Source: JBBSBY01 sp038205805
GTDB taxonomy: Bacteria; Desulfobacterota; Desulfomonilia; Desulfomonilales; Desulfomonilaceae
Direction of reading: 5' to 3'
Assembly (NCBI GenBank): GCA_038205805.1
Contig: JBBRBO010000037.1
Coordinates: 1-28,354 of the forward strand
Length of the DNA stretch: 28,354 nucleotides
The translations under genes and the position numbers were made by a program. Shown here piece after piece: positions 9,501 through 15,949 of the stretch. How positions within the stretch are numbered: position 1 is the first letter of the stretch; each line of letters starts with the position of its first letter. The notes beneath the pieces are model-generated. The model saw nothing but the letters and a program-made list of their open reading frames with translations, had not been told where the DNA came from and ran no database searches.

Positions 9501-11531
9501 TTCGTTCATGGCCAGGTCCACCTTCACTTGCACCACGGGTCTTTCGTAGAGCGCTTTGCCGCCCAGAATTATGTCTTTGTGCAGCTCTTCCATGGATTTA
9601 GGAGCGTCGATGAGCGAAACCACCTGCCCCATGAGGTACATACCGCGCTTGAGTTGCTCTTCTTCCGTGATATCGCAGAAGACGGGGCACTCGTTCATGG
9701 CGGTCTTGGGATCTATTGCGCATCCTTTCGAGGCCAGCCGCAGGGCTCCGAGGTTGTCCTTTTCGAAGGCGAGTTTGCGGTCGCGTAACGGCATACCGAT
9801 GCGAAGTCGTTCGTGTTCTCTTTCCAGAAGCTCCGCGGCCATTGGGGAAAATGCTCCCCTGGCCTTGATGTTCACCGTGCGCCCTATCACCACCGTGCGG
9901 TCGCTTTCCAGCGTGAGCTTTTGGTATGTGGACGTGATTGCGCAGGTGGACACGGCCTCATTCGTGGTGAGGTACGCCGTGCCCATCTGCAATCCCACTT
10001 GTAGGCCCTTGTCCGTGAGATCCGCGACCATGCCTGCAATGAAGGCCGACGAGCGCGCTGAAGCGATTCCGCCGGCGAACAGGACCGTGATGTCGCTCAG
10101 GGAGACGCCCGAGGCGGCTGCTTTTTCCAGTGCAGCTAGGTTGGCGGTCCATAGGTTAAGGCTGCCCATAGGACCTATGTGGCCGCCCGATTCGCTGCCT
10201 TCGAACACGAATCGCTTGAGACCGGCCTTAATGCCTTCAGTAACCACACCGGACGCAGGGCAATGCAGGTAACACGCGGTCCCCATGGCCTCGATGCGCT
10301 TGGCAAGGTCCGGGCCGCCCGCTGCGAGCACCGCGAAGGGGGGCGGGTTTTCTCGCATGATGTCCAGATGGGCTTCGTATGTGTGGCTGTTTACTTCGAG
10401 ACCTATGAGACCCACGCCGAAATGACCCTTAGTTTTGTCGCGGGCGAGTTTCACGGCCTCTTCCGCTATGGTTCGAGGCATGTTCCCAAGCGCCGACACA
10501 GGCAACCCGCCGGCCTGTTCCACTGCGGCCAGGAAATTCGGGTTGTCGCTCACATGGGCCATTGGTCCCTGGACAATGGGATACGTCGAATTGTGACGTC
10601 GGCACACGGGCGAATCGGCAGCAAAAGGCCACGCCCCGCGAATGGACATGCGCCGCACGAATTCTTGAACCACTGCCCGTACAGTCTTGAAATCCTTGGC
10701 GTAGTCTATGGCAAAGATGATGTCCTCAGATAGGGCGAGGATCGCATCGTCAGTGTCCGGGTTTTCGATGGGTCGGTGAAGCGCCGCATTAAGGCGCTCA
10801 ATATGACCGGCGTATTGCTCAGGCCGCAAGGTTTCTTCCATCTTGCGCAGGTTGCGCACGGCAGTGGTTCCAATGCGGGAGTATACTCGTAACGGATGCT
10901 CGGCGAATTCCGCCAGCTTGCCCGTAGCGGGTAATCCAAGGCTGCGGAAAAAGGTAGTCATGCTCGCCGGTAAGGCGGCTTCTTCCGTGAGCGCCAATTG
11001 CACATCCAGGACTACACCGGCCGCTCCTGCGGCCATTGCGCCGGCTGCCGTGCGAAAGCTGACACCGCCCTGGAGGTAAACGGGCATACCGGATGCCTCA
11101 AGTATCTCCTGAAGGAGCACGAACCCGCTGGTTTCGCTGCCCCAGCCCGGCCCTTCGGCCCCTCTCGCTATGAGGGCGCATGCCCCTGCGGCTTCAGCAG
11201 CGCGAGCTTCGGCCGCGCATCCCACTTCCACCAATACCGGGAGCGGAATAGCGTTCAGGGATCCCTTATCGGCGTCGGCGAGAGCCCCCGCATCGAGCAG
11301 GGGAAGGATTATAGCCTTGAGGTTCTTTGTAGGCGTGAGGTTCTTGGCCGCATCCAGGTGTATGCGCAATCCATACGGAGAATCAGTCGGAATGCCGCAC
11401 AGATCCGAAGTGACTCTGTCGATGAATCCAAGACCGCCCACTTTGGTGACTTCCACCGCAATACCGGGCTGTGTAATAAAGTGAGGGTTTACGTATATTA
11501 TAGGAATCCGTAGATCTAGTGTTCGTGTCAT
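564..11531 (-). CDS. iterative type I PKS / PUFA-synthase-like megasynthase: NMO-NMO-KS-AT-KS-ACPx3-KR-DH-PPTase (3655 aa)
   Basis: One uninterrupted frame encodes a probable lipid or polyketide megasynthase; the product is unknown. Domains by residue: NMO/PfaD-like flavin domain 1 (1-240, GPGWGSETSG near 130, lacking the usual His); NMO-like domain 2 (314-600, SESGGH ending at His451); KS1 (702-1160, Cys912, His1046, His1086, an intact triad); AT (about 1300-1600, GHSLG with Ser1396, His1501); KS2 (about 1735-2215, Cys1989, atypical SHETYSP with His2137, His2177); three ACPs (2320-2600) with GIDTVKQ at Thr2362, Thr2461 and Thr2563; KR (about 2640-3110, TGGARGIT at 2839, Ser3017, Tyr3030); hot-dog DH (about 3150-3410, His3165, Asp3327, FHGPAF); Sfp/AcpS-like PPTase (about 3430-3655, GVDLE with Asp3547, WAVKEA with Glu3589). 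No thioesterase is visible. ATG 11531 overlaps the regulator stop as ATGA, so translation is probably coupled. Domain types are well supported; the all-Thr ACPs and NMO1 activity are open questions. Confidence 0.93.
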   Translation of the reverse strand: MTRTLDLRIPIIYVNPHFITQPGIAVEVTKVGGLGFIDRVTSDLCGIPTDSPYGLRIHLDAAKNLTPTKNLKAIILPLLDAGALADADKGSLNAIPLPVLVEVGCAAEARAAEAAGACALIARGAEGPGWGSETSGFVLLQEILEASGMPVYLQGGVSFRTAAGAMAAGAAGVVLDVQLALTEEAALPASMTTFFRSLGLPATGKLAEFAEHPLRVYSRIGTTAVRNLRKMEETLRPEQYAGHIERLNAALHRPIENPDTDDAILALSEDIIFAIDYAKDFKTVRAVVQEFVRRMSIRGAWPFAADSPVCRRHNSTYPIVQGPMAHVSDNPNFLAAVEQAGGLPVSALGNMPRTIAEEAVKLARDKTKGHFGVGLIGLEVNSHTYEAHLDIMRENPPPFAVLAAGGPDLAKRIEAMGTACYLHCPASGVVTEGIKAGLKRFVFEGSESGGHIGPMGSLNLWTANLAALEKAAASGVSLSDITVLFAGGIASARSSAFIAGMVADLTDKGLQVGLQMGTAYLTTNEAVSTCAITSTYQKLTLESDRTVVIGRTVNIKARGAFSPMAAELLEREHERLRIGMPLRDRKLAFEKDNLGALRLASKGCAIDPKTAMNECPVFCDITEEEQLKRGMYLMGQVVSLIDAPKSMEELHKDIILGGKALYERPVVQVKVDLAMNEHVDERTSDIPQPMPIPMETEVFHDKELIAVVGMGLRMPGSSSAEEFWNQITSGRSGIREVPEERWGKTEHFYDPDPKAPDKTYSKIGGFLVDFTFDPLKYRIPPSVARKMDLTQQMAVTCTADALTDAGLSSEHLKGRRVGIIIGNSMGGETTDLYANRVCLPRTLACMRETFDNSSLDQAGCDDFLQAFQTKFLSSLPEITEDSLPGELANVISGRVANVFNLEGPNFTVDAACASSMAAVMNAVAALRDGSIDLAISGGVDAAMHPSPFVKFSKVGALSPDGSRPFDEGANGFVMGEGCGVMVLKRLSDAVADGDKIYATIVEAGSSSDGRGKGITAPNAAGQERALKACFEQSKIDPSTVGLIEAHGTSTPVGDGTELKVLDKFFRAIGKPVHAVGIGSVKSQIGHLKAAAGAAGLIKALLSLHHKTLPPTINVKDPNHAIDWDSSPLYLLTESRPWEVNGTPRRAGVSAFGFGGTNFHMLLQEYRPDLKVVSRKSAAPHMEVLAVAPKPVWPAPPDMLVAAEAIVLGAADPAGLQKTIETFKRDLGSGAFAEVVAKYRNGAAGAQLRAAFAASDPESAIKKTAILTDAVSDPSKMALATARGIHVAQGSPVKVDKGVAFLFPGQGSQYPYMLRDLAERFPIVADTLMEADEALTALGVPTVTSSIFPDPKNSAGDPSDALRDTQLLQPMILTANTAILRLLERFNVRPVACAGHSLGEYAACVAAGVFSFRDALEAVAVRGREMARVSIADPGLMMSVPADARFVEETLALIDGYVVAANKNSPKQTVISGETAAVKKAGELFREKGLEGIILPVSAAFHSGVVAPAREPFMNTLNKLTTNAPKVPVISNVTGDYYPTDPSAPEKIRDLLGKQFAAPVEWVKTLRRFYSDGIRLFLECGPKRVMTNLTADTLASDALGLASNHPKKGGILQLMETLAILTAEGYPVRYDDAERPVVLKPELKVIQGGAQPVIKEVVREVVREVTKYAPHPLDELLDAELRETAKSNDFARYLKMQGEPVRQLIKAGYENFLKTVLPLERTVIQVRTEGMSFDPVVVSGISAGLPSEVRFPFDRESLDDLILGGNFIKKASEETRRRMLEKNVERLVKGPSGEAEIQAVSDLSGVIKLGGFFGDDEIIDEYNLDARLTRAMDITTKLAVAAGLEALRDAGIPLVRTTRTTSTGHELPNAWALPPELRSETGIIFASAFPGMASLVDEVTRQTAARFGSGAKQRLIDFYTGVVSRIKDHRERDRVTKWFSEEFNRLNPGDSEEVYTFNRDFLLKVMTMAQGQLAQLIKAQGPNTHIDAACAGTTQAVVMARDWVRTGQAKRVIIIAADDVAGKSLFPWVGSGFLAMGAATTTAAVTDAALPFDDRRHGLILGSAAVGMIVEREDLVTSRGMEPIAAIEAAVAANSGYHGTRLDVEHISDVMEKLLAKWEEQTGKRREDLAKEVFFMSHETYSPKRGGSSAAEIQALRHVFGENVKHIPIANTKGFTGHTMGVGVEDVVALRCLQKGMIPPIPNLKQPDPEFADLNLSKGGAFDAKYALRLAAGFGSQIVMTLYRAISKSENRVSDLHTHREWLRSVTNYTDPVVSVESRTLKVSERAQSFEAPAAQQTTPEPTSEIRKPAVAAQAPAAKAAEEPMRMEAVREKILALLADKTGYPPEMLDTDLDLEADLGIDTVKQAEFISEIRDTFDIARIDGLKIAEFPTIEHIINFVLEQTTGAAPAATQDPDPIAVPAGIDEAAILERIMALLSEKTGYPADMLDPDLDLEADLGIDTVKQAEFISDIRELFSIPQIDGLKIAEFPTISHIVGFVATNMPQTVSEESAAGVVAEAPAEPQQAALADVEQRILALLAEKTGYPTDMLDTDLDLEADLGIDTVKQAEFISDIRDEFNIPRIDGLKIAEFPTIKHIIQFVMDSVQAQEVTPPVQTIAEEAVPTAEPIRERVSESRLYETRLVNLPAPTAVPIPKTEQVLILGGPDDIAAALEAQLGAKGFGNIRRVETFSAITEAPAGTGIVNLIPLSDDFGTDDVFKLYLECAKRWDTGPVFMVTTVQEDGAFGFESPAADAENHGIVCGATKSFAREYPDATVKLLDLHPQLSAEEIAQAVVRSLTEAFPLETGVKPQGVLTGVRLAPSLTQADQSVIGSGDVALVTGGARGITAACMQASAGKRSLTIVIFARTALSPEAAKYADYSADDWATEKTQIIERLKTTETKITPAVVDKELSKLKAQAEVFGTMQELKQAGSEVIYRSVDIRDKAAVDMAVKEIGDLCGRVDLVIHGAGIDVSKALKSKNMDTIRAVLSVKVDGMRNLLDALEKHALPPRRIIGFGSVSGRFGNLAQVDYSAANDGLAHLLRRVEKTQDSRASIIDWAPWAEIGMAVRGSVQQTLEHAGIDFIRPDVGVELFEQELGRSQGSSEVVACGKLGPFHADAFEAPEQADIDMAFHAAGQRGKILNLTPGEYLSAAVSLDPSHPLLNDHRIDRAAVFPGVGALEVMRMAAQRLFPDQPLIGFRNVKFKSPLKVFKKDPFEAEVEVTRIESTEGTAFQGRIRSWFIDKDGRKLGDARIHHEAVILFGAPAETSPAPLPAWEQSVWITEPDIYEIFFHGPAFKFLDTLTVEGTGKGIRFQFRDTDQRGLMFSDMIGAAIETLFQAGAGFAIESRGVTALPVTLDRAVVYSTKTDPYDGELLLVSETQEGPEGRTIFRYEGVIRDAAGNRLIDLDGVEMIELASSVGLPGKIFEELLDVNAVTQAAADESFLNLTLTVDERTEYASKTVPKRAAEWLAGRAAAKKSVQRLVHAQGFQPPSGSRVPIITDENGKPSVKHSPRGQAKLDHLSISHSNGFAMAASTYPGSFQGFGVDLEKIEPRSESWAKDYFTPAEIALAAASTEPDTAFSKMWAVKEAALKAVGVGLRIDLKDVEITHMDLYGKCEVEFRNGAIPLVAEIDFRNVEARVARMGDSVVAKVMLR
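3730..4560 (-). repeat. three tandem ACP-coding repeats inside the megasynthase gene
   Basis: Three copies of a roughly 200-bp unit recur with periods of 297 and 306 bp (Thr codons begin at 4448, 4151 and 3845). Each encodes KTGYP, LDLEADLGIDTVKQAEFIS and IDGLKIAEFPTI. Copies are near-identical around the GIDT motif and in the IDGLKIAEFPTI segment, and the linkers between them are Ala/Pro/Glu-rich and divergent. Tandem ACPs are typical of PUFA-type synthases, where they raise throughput. The near identity suggests recent duplication or gene conversion and makes the region prone to recombination and assembly collapse. Confidence 0.9.
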
Positions 11532-12484
11532 GAGATCACCTTGAGTGTAGGTTCGTCCAAATTGCCGTCTGCCGCCACAATGCCGTAAAAGAGGACTTCG
11601 GTGACGGTTTCCACTTCATCAAGCAGAGAGCCTTCTCCGCCGTCGTGTAACCATTTCTGGATGATGCCGTTCAGAAAGCCGATAATGCCGAAAAAAACCG
11701 TGAAGTAATTCATCTGTTTCAGTTGGCCGGTTCGTGAGGCCTTCCAGCATCTGCGTTTCAGCCCCGGTAATCCGAGGATCAGCTCACTGATGAACTTGTC
11801 GGAAAAGTCCCTACCGAAGTCTTTGTGCTCCTGAATGAGCACCTTATAGAAGGAGGAGTTGTTCTCGAAAAAACCGAGGTAGATCTTCACGATGTTGTCT
11901 ATGATCTTGAGAATGTCCTCTTCCTTGCTGAGGTCTTTTCTCGCCATTTCCACAAATTCGGTGATGGTGTCTTCCTTAAGGGCGTTGAACAGGCCTTCTT
12001 TTGTGCTGAAGTGGCGATACAGGGTTCCCTTGGCGATTCCGGCCCGCTCGGCGATGGAATCGATGGTGGTTGCGTGATAGCCCTTGTCGGAGAATTCCTC
12101 GAGGGCGACTTGCATTATGCGAGAACGAGCGTCTTTTTGGCGCTTTCGCTTGGATTTGTCGTGGTCTACCCCACGACGGAGGCTCTGGAAGAGGAGATCC
12201 TCGAGTATAGCGTCCTTTTTCCACCCTTGTGTGTCGACGGAGATCAGCACATGGCGGTAGAATTCCCGCATGAGCACATCGGAATAGATGGGGGAAAGCA
12301 CGAGGATGTCGGCGGTTTGGGCCACGAATTTTACGACGAGTTCTTCCGGTGAGGTGTCTTCGTCATGTTCGGCCTTAATGTATGACTCCATAATTTCGAG
12401 GAGTTGGGGAATAACGAACGTGTCTTTATGTGCTTTTGTTCTCGCTATGACTGCTGATATTTTAGCTGCCGTCGTATCAGTCAT
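11528..12484 (-). CDS. TetR/AcrR-family regulator with a long N-terminal helical extension
   Basis: The HTH domain lies at about residues 117-163: ARSRIMQVALEEFSDKGYHA followed by IAERAGIAKGTLYRHFSTKE is a classic TetR DNA-binding domain. A ligand-binding region of about 150 residues follows. Some 115 residues precede the HTH, whereas most TetR proteins start within a few residues of it. This extension reads as an additional all-alpha module (YSDVLMREFYRHVLISVDTQ is part of it). ATG 12484 is preferred because GGAG lies five bases upstream; the in-frame ATG at 12514 has no ribosome site. The stop overlaps the megasynthase start by 4 bp, so the regulator heads the operon and is most simply an autoregulator that responds to a lipid or acyl-CoA signal. 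The ligand is inference. Confidence 0.88.
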   Translation of the reverse strand: MTDTTAAKISAVIARTKAHKDTFVIPQLLEIMESYIKAEHDEDTSPEELVVKFVAQTADILVLSPIYSDVLMREFYRHVLISVDTQGWKKDAILEDLLFQSLRRGVDHDKSKRKRQKDARSRIMQVALEEFSDKGYHATTIDSIAERAGIAKGTLYRHFSTKEGLFNALKEDTITEFVEMARKDLSKEEDILKIIDNIVKIYLGFFENNSSFYKVLIQEHKDFGRDFSDKFISELILGLPGLKRRCWKASRTGQLKQMNYFTVFFGIIGFLNGIIQKWLHDGGEGSLLDEVETVTEVLFYGIVAADGNLDEPTLKVIS

Positions 12485-12521
12485 GTGGTCTCCGTAATCG
12501 GCTGAGTCAGTCATGCAATTT

Positions 12522-12543
12522 AGTGACTGACCAGTAGTTCATT
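12522..12543. promoter_or_regulatory. candidate TetR operator
   Basis: The segment AGTGACTGACCAGTAGTTCA contains ACTG-AC-CAGT arms (12526-12535). It lies just downstream of the -10 box of the leftward promoter and before the regulator start, where an autorepressor would bind. It resembles TGAC/GTCA-type TetR operators, but the outer symmetry is poor. Confidence 0.35.
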
Positions 12544-12554
12544 GTGAGATACCT

Positions 12555-12583
12555 GTTTAACCGACAAGTCACTTCCTTGTCAA
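12555..12583 (-). promoter_or_regulatory. sigma70-type promoter for the regulator-megasynthase operon
   Basis: On the minus strand a perfect -35 TTGACA (12578-12583) is followed after exactly 17 bp by TTAAAC (12555-12560), a weak -10. The predicted start of transcription is near 12548, about 64 bases before the preferred ATG at 12484, with the candidate operator between them. Confidence 0.55.
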
Positions 12584-12742
12584 CCCCTTCTTCTCGCCTG
12601 TTAATTCACCGGCTCCGGAGCCCGAGAAAAGCTGCGCCCGGTTGCGGTCACGAAAGGGGACGGTCTGTCGGGCGTGCCATTACGGTCCCGTAGATAAAAG
12701 CTCGGGGGTTACAATCAACTGTTGGTTAGATAAGAAATCGTG

Positions 12743-12820
12743 ATCTTGGCGAGTGTGGCTTTAGGACCGGCAAGCCATTACTGGCCAGTGGCCTTCTCAC
12801 GCGCTATAATCGGCCAAGAT
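12743..12820 (+). promoter_or_regulatory. promoter of the membrane CxxC-domain gene, flanked by an inverted repeat
   Basis: A perfect -10 TATAAT (12805-12810) lies 17 bp after TGGCCA (12782-12787), a four-of-six -35. An 8-bp perfect inverted repeat, ATCTTGGC (12743-12750) and GCCAAGAT (12813-12820), brackets these boxes. The 3' arm abuts the -10, so a protein bound to both arms would cover the promoter. The rest of the 12590-12877 gap shows only a 12-bp GC palindrome at 12611-12622. Confidence 0.4.
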
Positions 12821-12877
12821 AGGGAGAACGCAGAGTAAGAGGTAACGGCGCTGGAGCGAGCGCAGGGTGGGTGAAGA

Positions 12878-13771
12878 ATGATACCCGTATTTTCATGCTT
12901 TTTTGTAGTGATTGTAACGCTCACGTTGGCCCTGGTCCTCTTCTATTTCACCCGGCGGACCTACGACGGATTCGGGCTATGGACCATCGGATCGGCGTCT
13001 CTGGCCGTGAGTTTGTTGGCGATGTTGCTCAGAGGAGTTATCCCCGAGTCGTTGTCGATCTTCGTCACCAATGGCTCGTTCCTCGCCGCAATGATGTTGT
13101 ATTATGCGGGGATGCGGCGATTTATGGGCCAGAGGCCTATGTCACAATGGTGGTTCATCCTTTCCATTGTCGTGGCGGTTCTGATTTTTTTTTTCTTCTA
13201 TGTCCATAATTCCATGATTTGGCGTACGCTGATTATTTCTTGGGCCGCAGCGGCCCTGCAGTTTGCGATAGCCGGCCTTCTTCTTCGCCGATCGCCACAA
13301 AATCAATCCATCTTCTGCTCTATTATCGGGAGTCTTTTTTTCCTAACAGGCGTCGCTTTCGTAATACGCGGGGTCTGGGTTTTCTCCGAACCTCATTTCC
13401 ATATTCTAAAGAACTCTCCTGCTCATGTAGGCTTTTTCATTGGTATGCTTGCTTGCCAGGTCGGAGAGACCCTTGCGTTTATCATGCTGCAAAACGAACG
13501 TATGGAAGCCGAAATTCTAGAAGCTCAAGCGCGTCTGCACACAACCATTGAAGAACTGCGCGCGGCCTTGAGCGAGGTAAAGACCCTCAGCGGCTACTTA
13601 CCCATTTGCGCGAGTTGCAAGAAGATCAGGGACGACAAGGGGTATTGGTCTGCTTTAGAACGGTATATCGAGGAGAGATCCGATGCCCTGTTCAGCCACG
13701 GCATATGTCCGGATTGCGTGCGCAAGCTCTATCCTAAATTAGCGGATAAAGTCCTTGAGCCGGGCGAATAA
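12878..13771 (+). CDS. multi-pass membrane protein with C-terminal CxxC...HxxCxxC sensory domain
   Basis: The 297-residue product opens with about seven hydrophobic segments over residues 1-205, separated by short charged loops. It continues as a coiled coil (about 205-238, rich in Glu, Ala and Leu) and ends in a compact domain: PICASCKKIRDDKGYW then SHGICPDCVRKLYP, with Cys244, Cys247, His274, Cys277 and Cys280. This tail is a recurrent uncharacterised module that I recall mostly at the ends of response regulators and PAS proteins of delta-proteobacteria. Here it is joined to a membrane sensor and no kinase, receiver or cyclase domain is present. The four Cys suggest metal or redox sensing (inference). 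The gene is monocistronic and convergent with aroQ; its start at ATG 12878 has a GGTGGGTGA stretch upstream. Confidence 0.8.
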   Translation: MIPVFSCFFVVIVTLTLALVLFYFTRRTYDGFGLWTIGSASLAVSLLAMLLRGVIPESLSIFVTNGSFLAAMMLYYAGMRRFMGQRPMSQWWFILSIVVAVLIFFFFYVHNSMIWRTLIISWAAAALQFAIAGLLLRRSPQNQSIFCSIIGSLFFLTGVAFVIRGVWVFSEPHFHILKNSPAHVGFFIGMLACQVGETLAFIMLQNERMEAEILEAQARLHTTIEELRAALSEVKTLSGYLPICASCKKIRDDKGYWSALERYIEERSDALFSHGICPDCVRKLYPKLADKVLEPGE

Positions 13772-13824
13772 TAATCGACCACTCGCCGCTCATGCACACA
13801 AAAACTTCGGCCCAACCTCCGTAT

Positions 13825-14301
13825 TTATGCGTCGGTGGGATGATTGTGCATTGCATCCTTAAAGAGCTGTTGCAGAACGATGAGCGCCAAGTAGTAGGAG
13901 TGAAAACCAAACCCGGAAATCTGTCCCATGCAAGCGCCTGCAGTCATTGATTTGTTACGAAAATCTTCACGGGCGTGGATGTTCGAAAGGTGCACTTCCA
14001 CCGTTGGGAGTCCGCAGGCCAAGATCGCATCCTTGAGCGCCACGCTGGTGTGGGTGTATCCGCCGGGATTGATGATGATGGCGTCGGCCCACTCTATCGC
14101 CTCATGAATCTTGTCGATCAATACGCCTTCGTGATTCGATTGATGGATGTGCAGCTCTATGTCCACCGATTGGGCTAGATTCAATAGGGCGTCGTTGATC
14201 TCTTCGAGCGTCGTGTGCCCGTACACATCCGGTTCTCGTCTGCCCAGCAGGTTGAGGTTCGGACCATGGAGCACAAGTATTTTGAATTCGGGATCAGTCA
14301 C
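13825..14301 (-). CDS. aroQ: 3-dehydroquinate dehydratase, type II
   Basis: The 158-residue protein catalyses dehydration of 3-dehydroquinate to 3-dehydroshikimate, the third step of the shikimate pathway, in the cytoplasm. Family marks are clear: GPNLNLLGRREPDVYG near the N-terminus (catalytic Arg and Tyr on the mobile loop), NPGGYTHTSVALKDA in the middle and EVHLSNIHAREDFR after it. Length fits the dodecameric type II class. The start is GTG 14301, inside the last codons of aroKB (8-bp overlap), with GGAGGT about 11 bases upstream inside that gene. The pairing with aroKB indicates translational coupling and co-regulated steps of one pathway. Confidence 0.95.
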   Translation of the reverse strand: MTDPEFKILVLHGPNLNLLGRREPDVYGHTTLEEINDALLNLAQSVDIELHIHQSNHEGVLIDKIHEAIEWADAIIINPGGYTHTSVALKDAILACGLPTVEVHLSNIHAREDFRNKSMTAGACMGQISGFGFHSYYLALIVLQQLFKDAMHNHPTDA

Positions 14302-15883
14302 GGGCTTTTGTTACCTCCAGCATTTCTCGTATTATAGCTTCCGGAACCACGCAACCGTGTTCCACGGATCCCGGCCCGCGGATAAGAACAAAACGAGCTT
14401 GCCCTGCGGTGGTTTTCTTGTCCGCCGCAAGAGCCGCTATGAGTTCATCAACGTTGTTTGCATGTGTTATGGGGAGTCCGAGCTTGACTAACACCGCTTC
14501 CACTTTGTCCGGCAAATCATCGGAGCAAAATCCCATGCGCCGGGAGATGCGCGCGGCCGCGGCAAGCCCGACCGCGACCGCAGCCCCGTGGGACAAAGCG
14601 TATCCCGAACACTTTTCTACCGCATGCCCAATGGTATGGCCCAGGTTCAAGCGGGCTCGAGCGCCTTTCTCGTACGGATCCGACTCGACCACCTTTATTT
14701 TCACTTCCACGGATCGCCCCGTCAACGCGGCGTTAAGCTCGGGGGCTCCGGACGCGTGTTCGATTCGCTCCCATAATTCGGCGTCACCGATGAGCGTATG
14801 TTTCACCAGTTCCGCCATACCATTCGATATTTCAGCGGCCGGTAAGGTCTTGAAGGCCCAGACATCCGCTAATACGGTCATGGGCTGCTTAAAAGCCCCC
14901 ACGAGATTCTTGCCCTGAGGGAGATCAACACCGGTTTTGCCGCCCACACTGGAATCCACCATTGCCAACAGTGTGGTGGGACACTGAACGAACTGAACCC
15001 CGCGCATGTACGTGGCTGCGACAAACCCCGCAATGTCGCCCACAACACCCCCGCCGAGGGCTATGACCACGCCACGCCGATCTAAGCCGCCAATGATTAG
15101 TCGTTCATAGAGCTTCGCCGCCTGGTCCAAGGTCTTGCTATCTTCGCCTGCCGGTATGACGCACGGGATGGGGTAAAACCCGGCAGCGAGCAGTGTATGA
15201 AGGAATTCGTCCAGGAAGAGGTCACGGACCGTGGTATCGGTCACTACCGCTACCTTACGTCCTAAGTTCCTGTGAGCAAGGACATCTCCGATGAGACCCA
15301 TTACGGATGACCCGATGAAGATTGGATAGCCGCCTCCGTCGGAGGTTGTCACCATGCGGATTTCGCCGTCATCGGGAAAGGCGCCGGCAATGCGCATTAT
15401 CGTATCGCAGACGTTTTCCACCGTCCCATCCGAGGTGTCGATATGAAAAGGCATGGATGCGTAGGACGGTTCGCGATGCTCGAGTAGTTCCGCAATCTTC
15501 TCTTTGGGATTGTTACATTGGAGAAGCGGGCGGCCTGTGTCGTCTTCGGCGCGTTTGAGGGTCTCCGCAGGATTACATTTCAAGTTGAAGCATAGCCCTT
15601 CTGCCGCCAGAGCACGGCGGTTTTCAGGATCGTTCATCGCGCCGCCGCCCACTGCTATCACCTTCGGACCGCACCCCGCGTGGTCTGCACAGACTTCGGC
15701 CTCTAGGTTTCTGAAGTGCGCCTCCCCGAGAGTTGAGAAGATCTCGGTAATCTCCACGCCGGCGCCGCGCCGTATTTCTTCATCAGTATCGATGAACGGC
15801 AAGCCGAGTCGTTGGGCCAACCGTTTCCCCACCGAGGTCTTGCCGGAAGCCATGAAGCCCGTGAGCACAATGTTTCTCTTCAA
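14294..15883 (-). CDS. aroKB: bifunctional shikimate kinase / 3-dehydroquinate synthase (AroK-AroB fusion)
   Basis: Residues 1 to about 165 are a shikimate kinase: P-loop GFMASGKTS (9-17), shikimate-binding DTDEEI and FR, and GGGAMND. Residues from about 175 to 529 are a 3-dehydroquinate synthase: GGGVVGDIAGFVAATYMRG for NAD binding, KTGVDLPQGKNLVGAF, AELVKH, and the metal-binding GHTIGHAVE with HGAAVAVG. The two enzymes act at steps 5 and 2 of the shikimate pathway, so the fusion joins non-consecutive reactions. AroK-AroB fusions are known in a few lineages such as Thermotoga. The start is TTG 15883, chosen because GGAG lies six bases upstream and the sequence MKRNIVLTGFMASGK is the normal kinase N-terminus. 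The downstream aroQ overlaps it; a promoter and a leader hairpin lie upstream. Confidence 0.95.
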   Translation of the reverse strand: MKRNIVLTGFMASGKTSVGKRLAQRLGLPFIDTDEEIRRGAGVEITEIFSTLGEAHFRNLEAEVCADHAGCGPKVIAVGGGAMNDPENRRALAAEGLCFNLKCNPAETLKRAEDDTGRPLLQCNNPKEKIAELLEHREPSYASMPFHIDTSDGTVENVCDTIMRIAGAFPDDGEIRMVTTSDGGGYPIFIGSSVMGLIGDVLAHRNLGRKVAVVTDTTVRDLFLDEFLHTLLAAGFYPIPCVIPAGEDSKTLDQAAKLYERLIIGGLDRRGVVIALGGGVVGDIAGFVAATYMRGVQFVQCPTTLLAMVDSSVGGKTGVDLPQGKNLVGAFKQPMTVLADVWAFKTLPAAEISNGMAELVKHTLIGDAELWERIEHASGAPELNAALTGRSVEVKIKVVESDPYEKGARARLNLGHTIGHAVEKCSGYALSHGAAVAVGLAAAARISRRMGFCSDDLPDKVEAVLVKLGLPITHANNVDELIAALAADKKTTAGQARFVLIRGPGSVEHGCVVPEAIIREMLEVTKARD

Positions 15884-15949
15884 GAACTACTCCACCGGGG
15901 AACGCTATTGTTGGAGAACACGAGAGTCCGATTCAGAAGCGGTCGTTGA

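Noticed and set aside
12485..12514. Upstream ATG for the TetR regulator
   Set aside because: No ribosome site before it; the ATG at 12484 has GGAG at good spacing.
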